The notes under the pieces: model-generated | Database searches by the model: none | What the model saw: the letters and a program-made list of their open reading frames with translations, nothing else | Told to the model about the DNA's origin: nothing | Shown: positions 35,601 through 46,731 of the stretch, piece by piece | How positions within the stretch are numbered: the first letter of the stretch is position 1 | Layout: every line of letters begins with the position of its first letter | Program-made: the position numbers and the translations under genes | DNA from: Macrotrachela quadricornifera | Lineage: Eukaryota > Rotifera > Eurotatoria > Philodinida > Philodinidae | Length of the DNA: 64,000 nt | Direction of reading: 5' to 3' | NCBI GenBank assembly: GCA_022393335.1 | Contig: JAJEKB010020027.1 | Location: 82,435 to 146,434, forward strand

Positions 35601-37781
35601 GCTTTTATAGAGCTTGTTTTGCCGTACAAACGCTTATGGCATCCACCCTTGAATGCTTTTATGATGATCAAGATTGTATAAATGATATGATCAGAATTTT
35701 CAATAACCCAAGCCTCAACGTAACTCGATTAAGTTCGTCTTTCAATAGCAGCCGATTTCCAAGAGATACTACAATAGGACAAATACTTTCAGAGCTATTC
35801 ATTGAACATTGGATAAACTCATCGTCTTATTCATCATATTCTGAGCAATGTCAACCGGCATCTTGCACTTATAAGATTTTACGGCGTAACAGTGCAATAG
35901 AAACTATAACACGAATTTTGGCTCTAATTGGTGGACTTTCCATCTCTCTACGTTTCATAATTATTTTACTGGTCGCAGTATCAATTCGTATTATACATCA
36001 ACGACAACGACAAGAAGCGATACAACCAGGTAAGAGATTATTTATGAGGAAAGTATATTTCTTCCATATGTATTTAGACGCCTTAGAATTTCTTAGTTAT
36101 TATGTTAAATGAAAGCTAGTTCAAAATGGAATTTCGAAATATAATTTAACATTTTTAAAATGAGATTAAGCTATAATATTACGAAAAGTTTCAAATTTTT
36201 GATCCATAATTTCACATGTTCACATACTCAAATATAAACTTCTCAGCAAATGTTTTCGTTCTTCAGACTCTGTAGAACTCTCTTCGCTGATCATTTTGTT
36301 AAAAAAAAATTTTAAATTTGTTCAATAAATAACAATGCTACGGTCAAAACACAATCAGTCTCCAATTACTATGTCTGATGAAGCAAAAGTATTGATACAG
36401 GCAACTAGGACAGTGATTGTTTGGTAAAATTTAATAGAGTTCGAAATCCCATATATTTATTAGAGAAGAATTTATTCAATAAAACGTTTACAATTATTTT
36501 CAACAATCCATTTTTGTAGGCCATCCTGTACGACGAATGTATCTAAAGATTATCGACTGGATAAAAAAGTTCAATATATTTGACAATATAGAAAATAGAC
36601 ATACAGCTGAACATCAACGTCGATCTACACGTCTCTACTTAGTACTTATGATTATATCATTATTTATTCTTGTTCTTAACAATTGGTTGGGTTATTCTTC
36701 AAAAACCTTCACAGTGTCGAATCCAACTCTTGAACGATATCAACAATTTCAACAGCACTATGATCTGTCTGCTATCAGTTGTCCTTGTACTCAACCGTCT
36801 ATTCCTTATTCATCATTCATCAATATTACATTCGATCTGCACCAATTATGTGAGAGTCAATTCGTGTCTTATGCATATATACAACAATTATTTCAAATAT
36901 ATTATCAACTGAACGCCTCAGAAGCACAATCGACTGTATTTACGCTTCAAGGCACTATTTATACTCATTATCAAGCACTTTCAATTTTATGTCATGAAGC
37001 CATAGATGCTGTAATCGATGCTCGTCAACAATTTCTTACATCATCGATTATTTCCGCGTATATGATGAACATGGATTTCTTTAATAAACAAATAAATGCA
37101 ACACTATTTCAGTTTCAATCGAATCTTCCCAATTTATTTTTGAATTCGCTTCAACTCTTACGCAGTATGATCCGAGGAAACGGACTGGTCTCTGCTTATT
37201 CAACTAATTGGTATCCTAAATTACACAATCTCATGGTGGATTCAAGCGTGTATTTTCATGCACAATCGTATGGAAACTGTAGTTGTGCTACATCATCCAC
37301 ATGTACTCAGCCATCAATTCCTTTTATACCCGGTTACCTTGTCGGGTGCATACCACTTGAATCAGTTCTGCAAAGTACACTGGAATGTTTTTATGAACAG
37401 TCATGTCTCGATCTTGTAGACATCTCTTTAAATATGTCTTCATCTTCTCTTATCAGCCCATTGAACAAGAGTGCAACTCATTTTGCCATAGATCAAACCA
37501 TTAATTCAATTGTGCAAGAAATGTTTATTGAATCGTGGTCGTTCAATATTTCATACAATAATTTCTTCGAACAGTGTCAATCTCTGTCTTGTTATGTGAC
37601 AGTCGTTGAACAAAATGATATACTGATCGTCATTACTACGATACTAGGTCTTTATGGAGGTTTGACAACATTTTTTAAGCTCGTTGTACCATTATGCATA
37701 TCGTTTGTTGAAAAACTCATCAGAAAATTCAAACGACAAACGCAACCTACAGTGCATCCAACAGACGTGTTACATTCGTAA
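29627..37781 (+). CDS. Three-module membrane protein, predicted 1300 aa, four exons
   Basis: Exons: 29627-30953, 33484-33915, 35148-36029, 36520-37781. All three introns are phase 1 and GT..AG, and the joined length is 3903 nt in one frame. The start is M at 29627 (MEGETRNNAQ). Each module (about 1-442, 443-880, 881-1300) has an N-terminal membrane segment preceded by basic residues (STRVYIVLLFIFMFILLIY), an extracellular-like region with CPCTQ, a C ending ...ICxSxFVxxxWI, LC, an FFEQC-x5-C motif near the end, many N-glycosylation sites, and a C-terminal membrane segment (LGLYGGL-x-LRF-like). Module 2 has no suitable Met before its membrane segment and opens in frame at a splice acceptor, which supports fusion. 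If splicing fails, module 1 ends by read-through at 31012 and module 2 at 36112, so shorter isoforms are possible. Function unknown; six membrane passes are predicted. Confidence 0.65.
31190..32830. mobile_element. Intronic element rich in AACCGCGGTT words
   Basis: In intron 1 of the three-module gene. Clusters of GCGGTT / AACCGC / ACCGCGGT words occur at 31225-31365 and 32550-32815, with an AT-rich middle (31400-32540). The two clusters look like subterminal ends of one degenerate element. Open frames at 31419-31652 and 32545-32823 follow the repeat and are not supported as genes. No clear terminal repeat or target duplication defined. Confidence 0.5.
34364..34530. mobile_element. Small MITE with (T)TAGxCATGC termini, intronic
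   Basis: The left end AGACATGCACTGAATTTGAACG and the right end complement TTAGGCATGCGTCGAACCTG are imperfect inverted copies, with inner GTTCGGGTTC / GAACCCGAAC also mirrored. It lies in intron 2 of the three-module gene. The termini resemble those of the fold-back element at 10761-11434. The following 34530-34650 is a patch of degenerate CCAG(G/C)A(G/T)(G/C)ATCCAT words. Confidence 0.5.
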
Positions 37782-38121
37782 AGCGTCCATAACTTATCAG
37801 TGACAAGTAGAAAACTTTTTGGAGAGCGAGCTAGAAATATTGACAAATATAACATAAACAACACTGCACATATATCAAAAGCTTACTGTGAAATTGTTTC
37901 TGCTTCTTCTTCTACTTCTTCGTTGTCGTTTGCTTTTATTTTATCAAATCACATCATAGAGTGTTTTGCACTAGAGATGTGTCGAGTCGTATTGTTTCAA
38001 TCTTGAATTTAAAAACTTTCTTTTCAATGGTCGCATTCTCATTGCCCATAAGATCTGGTTTGATTCGAGACCGGCTTCCAGGACATTTTTAGCAGTGATT
38101 CCGATTCCGATCTTTATCTAG

Positions 38122-38341
38122 CAGGGCTGTCGATGTGGGAGGGGATGGGGTGAGCTAGCCCCCCCCCCCACTTTTCCGACGTGTCTGCGAAATTTTTTAT
38201 ATTTTCTATCTGCGAAAATTTTTTGTGTCTACGTAGCTTTCAGTCTAGGAAGGGTATACAGAGCTTTGCCTTCCAAATTTTCCGGTGTGTCTGCGAAAAA
38301 TGATTAGCCCTCACCACTCTTGAAAATAATCGAAAGCCCTG
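38122..38341. mobile_element. hAT-type MITE, 220 bp
   Basis: Ends CAGGGCTGTCGA and TCGAAAGCCCTG are inverted copies. Flanking octamers TTATCTAG and CTCTCTAG match at 6 of 8, fitting an eroded hAT target duplication. Internally a G-run/C-run and two copies of TCCG(A/G)(C/T)GTGTCTGCGAAA are visible. Confidence 0.65.
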
Positions 38342-40015
38342 CTCTCTAGAGAGCATTATTTCACAATTTTCTTCTCATCAATTGATTATAGAACTTTTAA
38401 ATACTCGTTTTTCTGATTGATGAATAATGTTGGTTGTTTTACTGCACTACAATCCCGTTAAAACCTATGAGCTGCTCTCTTTTTTAAACATTATGCGATA
38501 AGTTAAAGTTTAGCGAAAGTGTCCCAAATATATAGTATAAAACAATTTCTTTTATGCGTAGAAGTAACAGTCACATCGTATTCAACATTTTAATCCTGAA
38601 GGGATTATGCTAAAAGTTGTTTGAGATGGGACTAATGTAAATATGATTGTATGCATGGTTATTTGTTTATCCAATAGTTGAGAAAGTATGGAATGCTCAG
38701 AAAACCGAAGCTGATGCACTGGAGCATTAGGGTTATATATAGAGCCCTGCATCAGACTCCGACAGAATCGGAATTGGAAGTTGGTTTGAGGATTAAAAAA
38801 AATTCGCAGGCAGAGTCGGAGTCGAATTCGGAAGTTTAACTTCGAAAACGAAAAAATCGAATTTTATATCCTTGACATGCAAGGATATGAGCTCAAATTA
38901 CATGAAAAGTCCTAGCTTTTCTGTTCTCTATGGAAGCCTCGACAGTTAAAGGTACTATTCAAGAGATTTGCTTTCCTGAACAGGATGAACAGAGATGCAT
39001 AAGACGATTTTAATATCTCTAATTACCAAAAACGATGCTTTAGGAGTCATCCGGTGTTGAAATCGGGATCCGACCGAAAATATTGACGGAGTCAAAGTTG
39101 AGAAAGAAAAAATTGCAGGAATCGGAATTTAGAGTCAAAATTGTTCACTTCGCAGAACGCTAGCTGCCGCTATAAGAAAAATTCAAAATTTTTACTTGAT
39201 GTAAGTTGCCGTTCGACTTTTGAAACTAGCGTATGATTGTCTGTCTTGATTTCTTTCAACATTGAGTCAAGCGAGGTTTATATAGAGCCGGCGGGTTCCT
39301 TGCTATTCTACCCTAGTTTTTTTACAATGTAGCATTCTGTTTTATTGTCTTACCATTTGGTATTCATTCAACACTTGTAGATATATGATTCTATACGGTT
39401 ATTTTCTTCTGCTACATTAATCAAACAGAGTGGAAGAAAGAGAAACATTTATCTTGAGGGTGGGGTGGGTTTCAATAATAATTTACCACGACCAGTTTCG
39501 ACTGAATTTCACAGTCTCATCAGGTGGCTTAAAGATATCTACATATATATGAACAAAAATCAACTCAAATCAAATCAAAGTTAAAGTAACCTTCAATCTG
39601 AATATAAATCAGTATTTTTCATAAAAACTATTGTCAGATTGGATGGATACAATAAATGAACTACCACAATCCGGATTTCGATCTCTTTTAAGAAGATCAT
39701 TCATCAGGTGTTCTCAGATAAAGTGGTAAATTACAGATGGGTAACTGTATTTGGAAATGTTTCATGAATAAAGTTGTTGATTTGGTATATTTCTAAAAGA
39801 GATACTATATGTATAAAAGAAGTAATACTAACTTGTTGATATTCCTGATAATGGTATATGATATAAAAGTGTAAATGAATGCAGTAGAAGAAATTACATG
39901 CCTTATATAGAGTTTAGTGGTGAAAATAAAATAAAAATTTGGAATGCAGTAGGCGTGACTATTTTCATATGGTATTCGTTCATATTTCATTCGATATTCT
40001 TATTTTTGTTAGCAT
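38342..40015. other. Decayed transposon-derived spacer
   Basis: No supported gene. 38745-39140 contains many (A/T)GGAGTCGGA/TCCGATTC-type words (also at 38085-38110) typical of an old repeat. 39480-39720 has two degenerate copies of a TTTCGA...CATCAGGTG block. I could not delimit elements. Confidence 0.5.
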
Positions 40016-40230
40016 GTAAATGTCCGTAAGACGTGCTGCAATGCAATATGGATCGAAGGAAAGGTATTCAAAGGGACTTTTCTCACAGTTATTTCTATTT
40101 TCTAGAAATGTCCGATAAACGTGCTGTAATGTTATGTACGTAGAAAGAAAGCTATGCAATGGAATTTTTCCCACGGTCATTTCTAATTTATGAGAATGTC
40201 TGCAAGATGTGCTGTTATTTTATATGCGTA
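40016..40230. repeat. ~88-bp tandem repeat, 2.5 units
   Basis: AATGTCCGTAAGACGTGCTG (about 40018), AATGTCCGATAAACGTGCTG (about 40107) and AATGTCTGCAAGATGTGCTG (about 40195) start successive diverged units that also share TTTTC(T/C)CAC(A/G)GT(T/C)ATTTCTA. Confidence 0.8.
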
Positions 40231-41930
40231 CAAAAAAAGGTATATGTATATCAGAATAGCTATTTTTTTTATTATACCTATCTTATTTCTATCTATTTCA
40301 ATGAAGGTAAAATGAAATGTATAAAAATACATATTCAAAAATAATATTAATGGGTAAATCCATGGAGACCCAACCACCATTTTGGAAAAGCTTTTTTTTT
40401 TCAATTTTTTTTTCAATCAGACGACTGCCCCGCTTTAGAAAACATTATTGATGAGCAAAAAAACCAGTATCTTCTATCAAGTTATTGGACTATACGGCCA
40501 TTTCTCGGTACATATCAAAATATATAATGAAATCACGATACTCCAATTCAATTGACCTATGAGCAATGCCAAAACCATACCATAGCCAACTTTTGATGCT
40601 GAATCTGATGGACGCGTCAGAAAAAAGTATTGAAAAAGAAGAAAAACATCATTTATAGGAGAATCGTGAGTTTTGGGGTGTATTTTGAAAAACGGTATAT
40701 ATATAGAGTGTGTTTTCAACGCATGTGACAAAGGATTGATAATCTTTTCGAGTGCTTTATTGGTTTGAAGGTTTCAATCCTCTTAATACGTACACAAGAT
40801 CAGTCTATAGCAAATGACGTTTCGCAGGACTGTTCTCATTTGTGAGATGAACCTGAATAGCGCTATGATGCTAGTCTTCGATTGTTTAAATGAGTCAAAT
40901 ATGATCATCAGATGACTACAATCGTCGATCATAGCTATGAATGCAGACGTCGATACTCTATTCATTTAAATGAAGCAAGACATTATAATAACAAATAGCA
41001 AGTTCGTCATATGAGGACATCTTAGGTATGGAGGTCTATATACGAAAAAATTAAGTTTGAGCCAATACAAATGAGATGAGTCATTGATATCGTATAAGAC
41101 AAACTGTTCAACAAAATTATTTCACTATTATCTTTTGCACGGAAACAATGCCAAGAGAAAAATGTTGTCAACACCCAACAAGACATGCCATGTCTATATC
41201 AAAACCAAAAGGATTAAGGGCAGTTCCATCCAAATTATCAATATTTTTAACGAGTCGATATGACATTCCTGACGCTCGTATTCGTTGGCTCTGTCCTAGA
41301 TATCATACATTAGAACTAACGGATATGAATAATCAAATGATGGAAATCGACATTTATCGAAGTACTAATGACGATGAGTCTACAACAGAAGACACCGCTT
41401 CTGATGAAGACGATAATGATTTTGAAGATAATAATGATTACATGAACGAAGGAATCGAAGGTGAGCGAGAAGATGGTGAGGAAGAGATCGATTTCGAATC
41501 AATGGATGAAGAACCAGGTGATGTTTCTTTTGATCTCGAATATCGTCAAAATGAAGCAATGGAAAAACTGTTCTCTGTCTTTCGCTTATTCAACATAGGT
41601 CCGATTCATGACAAGTAAATTATTGACATAATTTCTCGACTTTCTATCAGTGTTTTTATTTTTAGGACAGCGATTCGTCCCATTCGTGCTAAAGTCGATG
41701 AAGTGTATAGATATCTTCATGGACTGTGTGATGTCTTAAAGGGAGAAGTTCAGGGTACACACAATTCCAATCCACATGAACTGTTGATAAGTGAATCGAA
41801 CGAGCTTTTGGATGGTTTGAAGAAGTTATTCGATGAAAGTGATGATATTGAACGAGTTCGTTTGATGACAATTGCAGCAAAAAAATTGGGTCGAAAGAAA
41901 ATCGAAAGATGGTGAGTTTATCCTCTGCAT

Positions 41931-43337
41931 CAGGGTTGCCAGATCTTCCGGATTTTGTAAGTTTTTCCGGATTTTTCCGGGTTTTCGATTTTTTTCCGAA
42001 TTTTTGGATATCTTTTCGTTCAAATATATTTCGCTTATTTCTTAACATTCAAAACAAGTCATTATCAATTGGGCAGAGGCTTAACCCTCATACTACCACC
42101 TAAGATCTTTTCGGACCCCAGACCACTTCCATTGTACTTAATTCTCACAGCATAATGGATAAAAACCTCCGCTTTTAGATATGCGCTGATAGATGTCAGT
42201 CTCACTCATTGATGATATTTGTTTGTGCTTTTTGAGTATCGTTAATACAATAAAATATATCGAAATACGTATCAACGTGTTTTTATCGATTGGGGTCGCA
42301 ATAGACCCCAGAGATTAGAGTTGATTATACATAAATTATTGATGTGATATTATTAGTAGTGAATCCTTAATAGACTTATTTACTTGTAGAAAATATTTTA
42401 GGCAATTATCACTTATATTATGAGTGTGTAATAATACATTGAAATTGAATTTGATATCATTTCGATCGATTTTTTTGAAACAGTTTGTGTCATCCTAAAA
42501 TGTGTAGTAATATGGACCACGAAAAATCCTCTGTGGAATCATGACAAGCTGTTTCGTCGACGATTATTTCTCCAACAACTAGGTCGAAGTCTTGCTGATG
42601 CTCATCTGAATCAACGTTGCCAGAATCTGAGAGCAGTTCAGCAAAGTGTTCGATTAGCTGTGCAGAATCTCGGACTTTCAGTGACCTACCCGACGACTGC
42701 CAGATCGAAAGCAGGTGGAAGATGACATTGTCAACTCTGTTCAAGGTCATATGATAAAAAAGTCGCTACACAATGCTCAACGTGTTACTTTTCTTGTTGT
42801 TCGAATCATCGTAAAATAATTTGTGATATGTGCTTAGAGTCTTTTAGTGAAGATAAGAAAGAACAAGTGATAAAGAGTAAAAACTGCTAGAAAATGGTAT
42901 GATAAGATCTTTTTCTTTCGATTTAGTCTATAATGCTCCTCCATATTGAAGCATCATACTTACTCAACAGCGTGATAGAAATATTACTCTCTCTTTCTAA
43001 TTCAAAATTGAGGTGGGGTCCGTAACGACCCCAATCAAGAAAACGTTTAGCGTTGGCAGGTGGTAGTATGAGGGTTAACAGTACAATGTATAACTGGCAA
43101 TTTCTTATTTGTTCAGTTAATTATGTTTTGATGTGTATTTTTTTCTATTATTGAAATTGAAATATATTTTCTACAGATAAAGAATAACTTTATTGATAAT
43201 CTGAAAGACAAAAACATAATTTAACTAGTCAAAGATGACCTTCGAAAATCTTTCCGGATTTCAAGAAAAAATTCCGGGATTTTCCGGATTTTGAAATTTT
43301 AATTCCGGATTTTTGAGTTTCGCATCTGGCAACCCTG
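41931..43337. mobile_element. hAT-type non-autonomous element with 8-bp TSD, 1407 bp
   Basis: Ends CAGGGTTGCCAGAT / ATCTGGCAACCCTG. The octamer CTCTGCAT is perfectly duplicated at 41923-41930 and 43338-43345, as for hAT insertions. Subterminal TTCCGGATTTT words repeat at both ends. It lies in intron 2 of the transposase, 12 bp downstream of the exon 2 splice donor, so splicing could remove it. It contains the piggyBac derivative at 42085-43074. Confidence 0.9.
42085..43074 (+). mobile_element. piggyBac derivative with TTAA duplication, 990 bp
   Basis: The perfect 16-bp inverted repeat CCCTCATACTACCACC is flanked by TTAA on both sides (42081-42084, 43075-43078), the piggyBac target. An internal plus-strand coding remnant (about 42490-42880) reads like a piggyBac C-terminus: LFRRRLFLQQLGRSLADAH, then the cysteine-rich domain CQLCSRSY...CSTCYFSCCSNHRKIICDMC. 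An in-frame TGA sits just before that cysteine-rich domain. The catalytic core is missing, so this is an internal-deletion derivative. The pair CGACCCCAATC / GATTGGGGTCG is an additional subterminal inverted repeat. Confidence 0.9.
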
Positions 43338-44909
43338 CTCTGCATTCTCTATCATTTGATCACCTGCAACTTGGATTTTTCTCCCATTAGGTTTAGTTCA
43401 AGGCAGAATCAAGCTTGTCGGTCACTGGTTCTAAAAAAAACCATGGAATTTTAGCGTATCCACAGTGTTTGCGAGGAAATTTGCCTTTATCCAATGCAAC
43501 ATTCGACGCTGTGGTTAAATTTTACTGCGAAGACGGGATGAGTCGAATGTCACGTAACACCAAAGACACGATTTTAATCAATAAGCAACCGGTGCCAGTT
43601 CGATTCATGGAAATGACCGTCTTAGATGCTTATCGACTATTTAACGAGCAACACCCTAGAGCAATAGCACGTTGGACCTTCTACTCTCTTCGACCTCGTG
43701 AAGTAAAGATAGCGTCACCACACGAAACATGCATGTGCATCATTCACGATAACATGGATCTGTTATTGAAGGTTTGTGTCTATTGTGATCATATTGATCT
43801 ACTTTTAATGTTTGATTCACAGTAGGCTTGGAACAATCACCGTCAGAAATGTATCAAGAGACGCTCTTCAGGAAATGATACAAACTTAAATCTAAAAGAT
43901 CTTATCTCCCGAATGCCTTGCACAGCTGAGAAGGAAGATTGCTTTAATGGCACATGTAAAAATTGCCCAGAAGAAACAATCACCAACACACTCATCGGCA
44001 GCAGTATCATAGATATGGACGATGAATGTTTCGTGGACATTGTGGAAGAAGGTGAAAAACAAATTTGATCTTCAACAAATTGTTGGTTCAGTTGATTCTC
44101 TTCTCACTACGATCGAAGACAACTAGTCAACATTTCTTCTGCACACATATTGTAATAGACAACGGCGTGATTACATAAAAGAGCTGCGCAAACAATCGAC
44201 GGATAAAACCTTCATCATCGCCCAAATTGATTTTTCGATGAATTATATCCTTATTCGCCAGCGTGAAGTGCAACAGGGATTCTTCAGTCAACATCAAGTT
44301 ACCCTGTTTACTATTCATCTCACTATTGGATCAGAACATCGCAACTTAGCGATAATTAGTGATCATATGGAACATACGATAGCTTTTGTCTGTTGTGCAC
44401 AGAAAATTCTCGTCCGATTTATAAAGAAGAATTTTCCTTACATAAAGAAAATCAATTACATAAGGTAAATCTTATCTATATCACACAAAAGCTTACATGA
44501 ATGTTTACACATATACTGGTTTCTTTTAGTGATGGTGCAAGTTCTCATTTTAAAAAACATGCAAATATTTTAAACCTAGTTCGTCACAAAACTGATTTTG
44601 ATCTCGATGCATGTTGGACATTTACTGCTACGGGGCATGAAAAAGGTGCTGGTGATGGAATTGGTGCGGTCTTAAAGTCCATTACCAGACGTGCTGCACT
44701 CTCAAAGAATATCCTATTATCAAATGCACCAGACTTTTATGAATTTTCTTTGAAGAATCAACTTGACACCCCTAACAGATCAAATAAACAAGAGCCTGGT
44801 ATACACGTCCTTTTCTTCGATTCGAAAGAAGTTCAATTTGTCAAAGACAATGTTATGAAAGGCAGAAGCGAACAACTTCGCTCTTCACGTAACTAAATCC
44901 TTTTGTAAT

Positions 44910-45484
44910 CTAATATCCATTTCAAAATAGAATGCAGTCACTTGCAAATTGAATAACTCGGCAACACCGACAGCTAACGAATTCGGGTTTTCACCATTAT
45001 AAAGAGAAAACTTGGGGCTATTTATCTTTTGAATATTGTAATGGACGAAATCTTTTGGAAAACTGTCATTTTTGCAGATCTTTTTTGCTGGAAAATGAAA
45101 ATTATCTAGCAAAAAAAGCAAGTATTTTCACTTTTTCGTCTGAAAAAAATATCTGAAAATTTTGAAACATATATGTTCTTGTAGAGCTCAACGAGTTCTA
45201 CAAGAATATATATGTTTCGAAATTTTAAAATATTTTTTTCAGACGAAAAAGTCAAAAAATTCTTTTTTTAGTTTTATTGAATGATTATATAGTTTTCATG
45301 TATTTTTAGGAAAGGTCTGCAAAAATGACAGTTTTCCAAAAGATTTCGTCCATTACAATATTCAAAAGATAAATAGCCCCAAGTTTTCTCTTTATTATGG
45401 TGAAAACCCGAATTCGTTAGCTGTCAGTGTTGCCGAGTTATTCAATTTGCAACTGACTGCATTCTATTTTGAAATGGATATTAG
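44910..45484. mobile_element. Fold-back element, 575 bp
   Basis: CTAATATCCATTTCAAAATA (44910) is the exact inverse of the sequence ending at 45484; arms of about 270 bp remain nearly identical to the centre (about 45190: TAGAGCTCAACGAGTTCTA). It begins 13 bp after the transposase stop, so it may have removed the original C-terminus. Opposite-strand open frames here (44885-45121, 45447-45641) are symmetry artefacts. Confidence 0.9.
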
Positions 45485-45901
45485 TATCTATCATCTCTAT
45501 TTAGGTTTGATACCTAGCATTCGAACTAAGCACGAGTTTCAGCCTATCAATAACAACACAGTTCAATGCCGGATCACTTCTCGATCAAATCACCACCTTT
45601 TCGTTCGAGGAAAATATTTTCTGATGTTATTCGTTTTTTGAATCGGTTTTTTCGAAAAAAACCCACTGGATATTTCCAGCGTTGCCAGAATTATTAAGAT
45701 TTTCTCACTTAGAATAGAAAAATAGTTGGAGAAATTGTCAATCCTTTGTCACATGTGTTGAAAACACACTCTATATATATACCGTTTTTCAAAATACACC
45801 CCAAAACTCACGATTCTCCTATAAATGATGTTTTTTTTCTTTTTCAATACCTTTTTCTGACGCGTCCATCAGATTCAGCATCAAAAGTTGGCTATGGTAT
45901 G

Positions 45902-46440
45902 ATACTGGTTGACTAATTTAATTGGCATAGAAAATTAGACGTTGATTTTCAGTTGAGCTGAAATTAACTTACACGTGCCATCCCGGTTCTCGTTCACATG
46001 CACTGTCATTGTGTACTACTGAGTGTAGTTTGCTTTTCTGCTTATTTCCATCAACAAAGATGCCAATAAAAACTGTGCATATTTTGTTCTACTGAGCGAC
46101 AATCTCAATCAATACGTGACGAAAGGTTACTCGCGTAGGCATCTATAAAACCATGGTTATGATATAATCCAGCTTCGAATATGCTTCGTCACTGAGTATG
46201 TCAGACATTTTTAGCAGTGATCGAATTTCAGAGAAGCACCATCTTGCGTATCTCACCCTGGATATGGGTGCCACGTAAATTGAAGTCTCATATACGTACC
46301 TTATTTCAAGCTTACGGGCTTTTTGCTACACTTATGGTAAATTAAACATTTTCTGGAGTTTCAAGTCCTCTCAATTAGTGTCGGCCAGCGACCAGGTCAT
46401 GTTAAGAACTTGTTTTCGATGCTTTTGAGAGTCTATACGT
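45902..46440. other. Spacer, nothing recognised
   Basis: Between the long-TIR transposon and the polypurine tract; no ORF over 60 codons and no clear repeat seen. Confidence 0.45.
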
Positions 46441-46531
46441 ATAAAAAGTGAAAAAGAACGAAAAGAAGGATTTTAGAAGAAAAGAAGGACGAAGAAGGAC
46501 ATTATGAAAAAAGAAGGAAAAAAGAAGGAGC
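46440..46531. repeat. Polypurine GAAGGA-rich tract
   Basis: About 90 bp, almost only A and G, with repeated AGAAGGA words; imperfect microsatellite. Confidence 0.75.
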
Positions 46532-46731
46532 TCTGCGAGGCCTGTACGGTATTCTTTAGGTTTCATCAAATGCAATCTCATTAGAACTACTCAATATAAT
46601 GAATATTCTAATTTCGAACTTCTTACATCATCATCTAGAGCAGATATTTCAAAGTTAAAAGAAAGTTCATTTTGATGAATTAATTAATTACGAAATGAAC
46701 TTAATTATTTGTTAATCTGTTTGAAATTCTA

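Larger units (their letters stand above)
41148..44896 (+). pseudogene. Transposase of the long-TIR element, six exons, frameshifted
   Basis: Exons: 41148-41614, 41666-41911, 43391-43771, 43826-about 44066, about 44126-44464, 44530-44896. Exon 1 is basic, then very acidic (DDDES...EDDNDFEDNNDY). Exons 1-3 join in frame (KIERWFSSRQNQ), but an A8 run at about 43434 shifts the frame before GILAYPQCLRGNLPL, so the copy is probably inactive. Family features: AVVKFYCEDGMSR, a Cys/His segment (HETCMCIIHDN), IAQIDFSMNY (acidic catalytic candidate), INYISDGASSHFKK (split by an intron; second Asp) and WTFTATGHEKGAGDGIGAVLK. This SDGA...GHxKGxxDGIG signature is one I associate with transposon-encoded proteins in animals; I cannot name the superfamily. 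The region between exons 4 and 5 (GEKQI, stop) is not resolved. Confidence 0.7.
40576..45901 (+). mobile_element. Long-TIR DNA transposon, ~5.3 kb, with nested insertions
   Basis: Terminal inverted repeats of about 165 bp. The left CATACCATAGCCAACTTTTG (40576) is the inverse of the sequence ending at 45901; similarity continues through GACGCGTC(A/C)(G/T), AGGAGAATCGTGAGTTTTGG and GTATATATATAGAGTGTG to about 40738 / 45740. It encloses the multi-exon transposase gene 41148-44896, a hAT-type insertion in intron 2 and a fold-back (44910-45484) after the gene. A target duplication is not evident. Superfamily unassigned. Confidence 0.8.
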
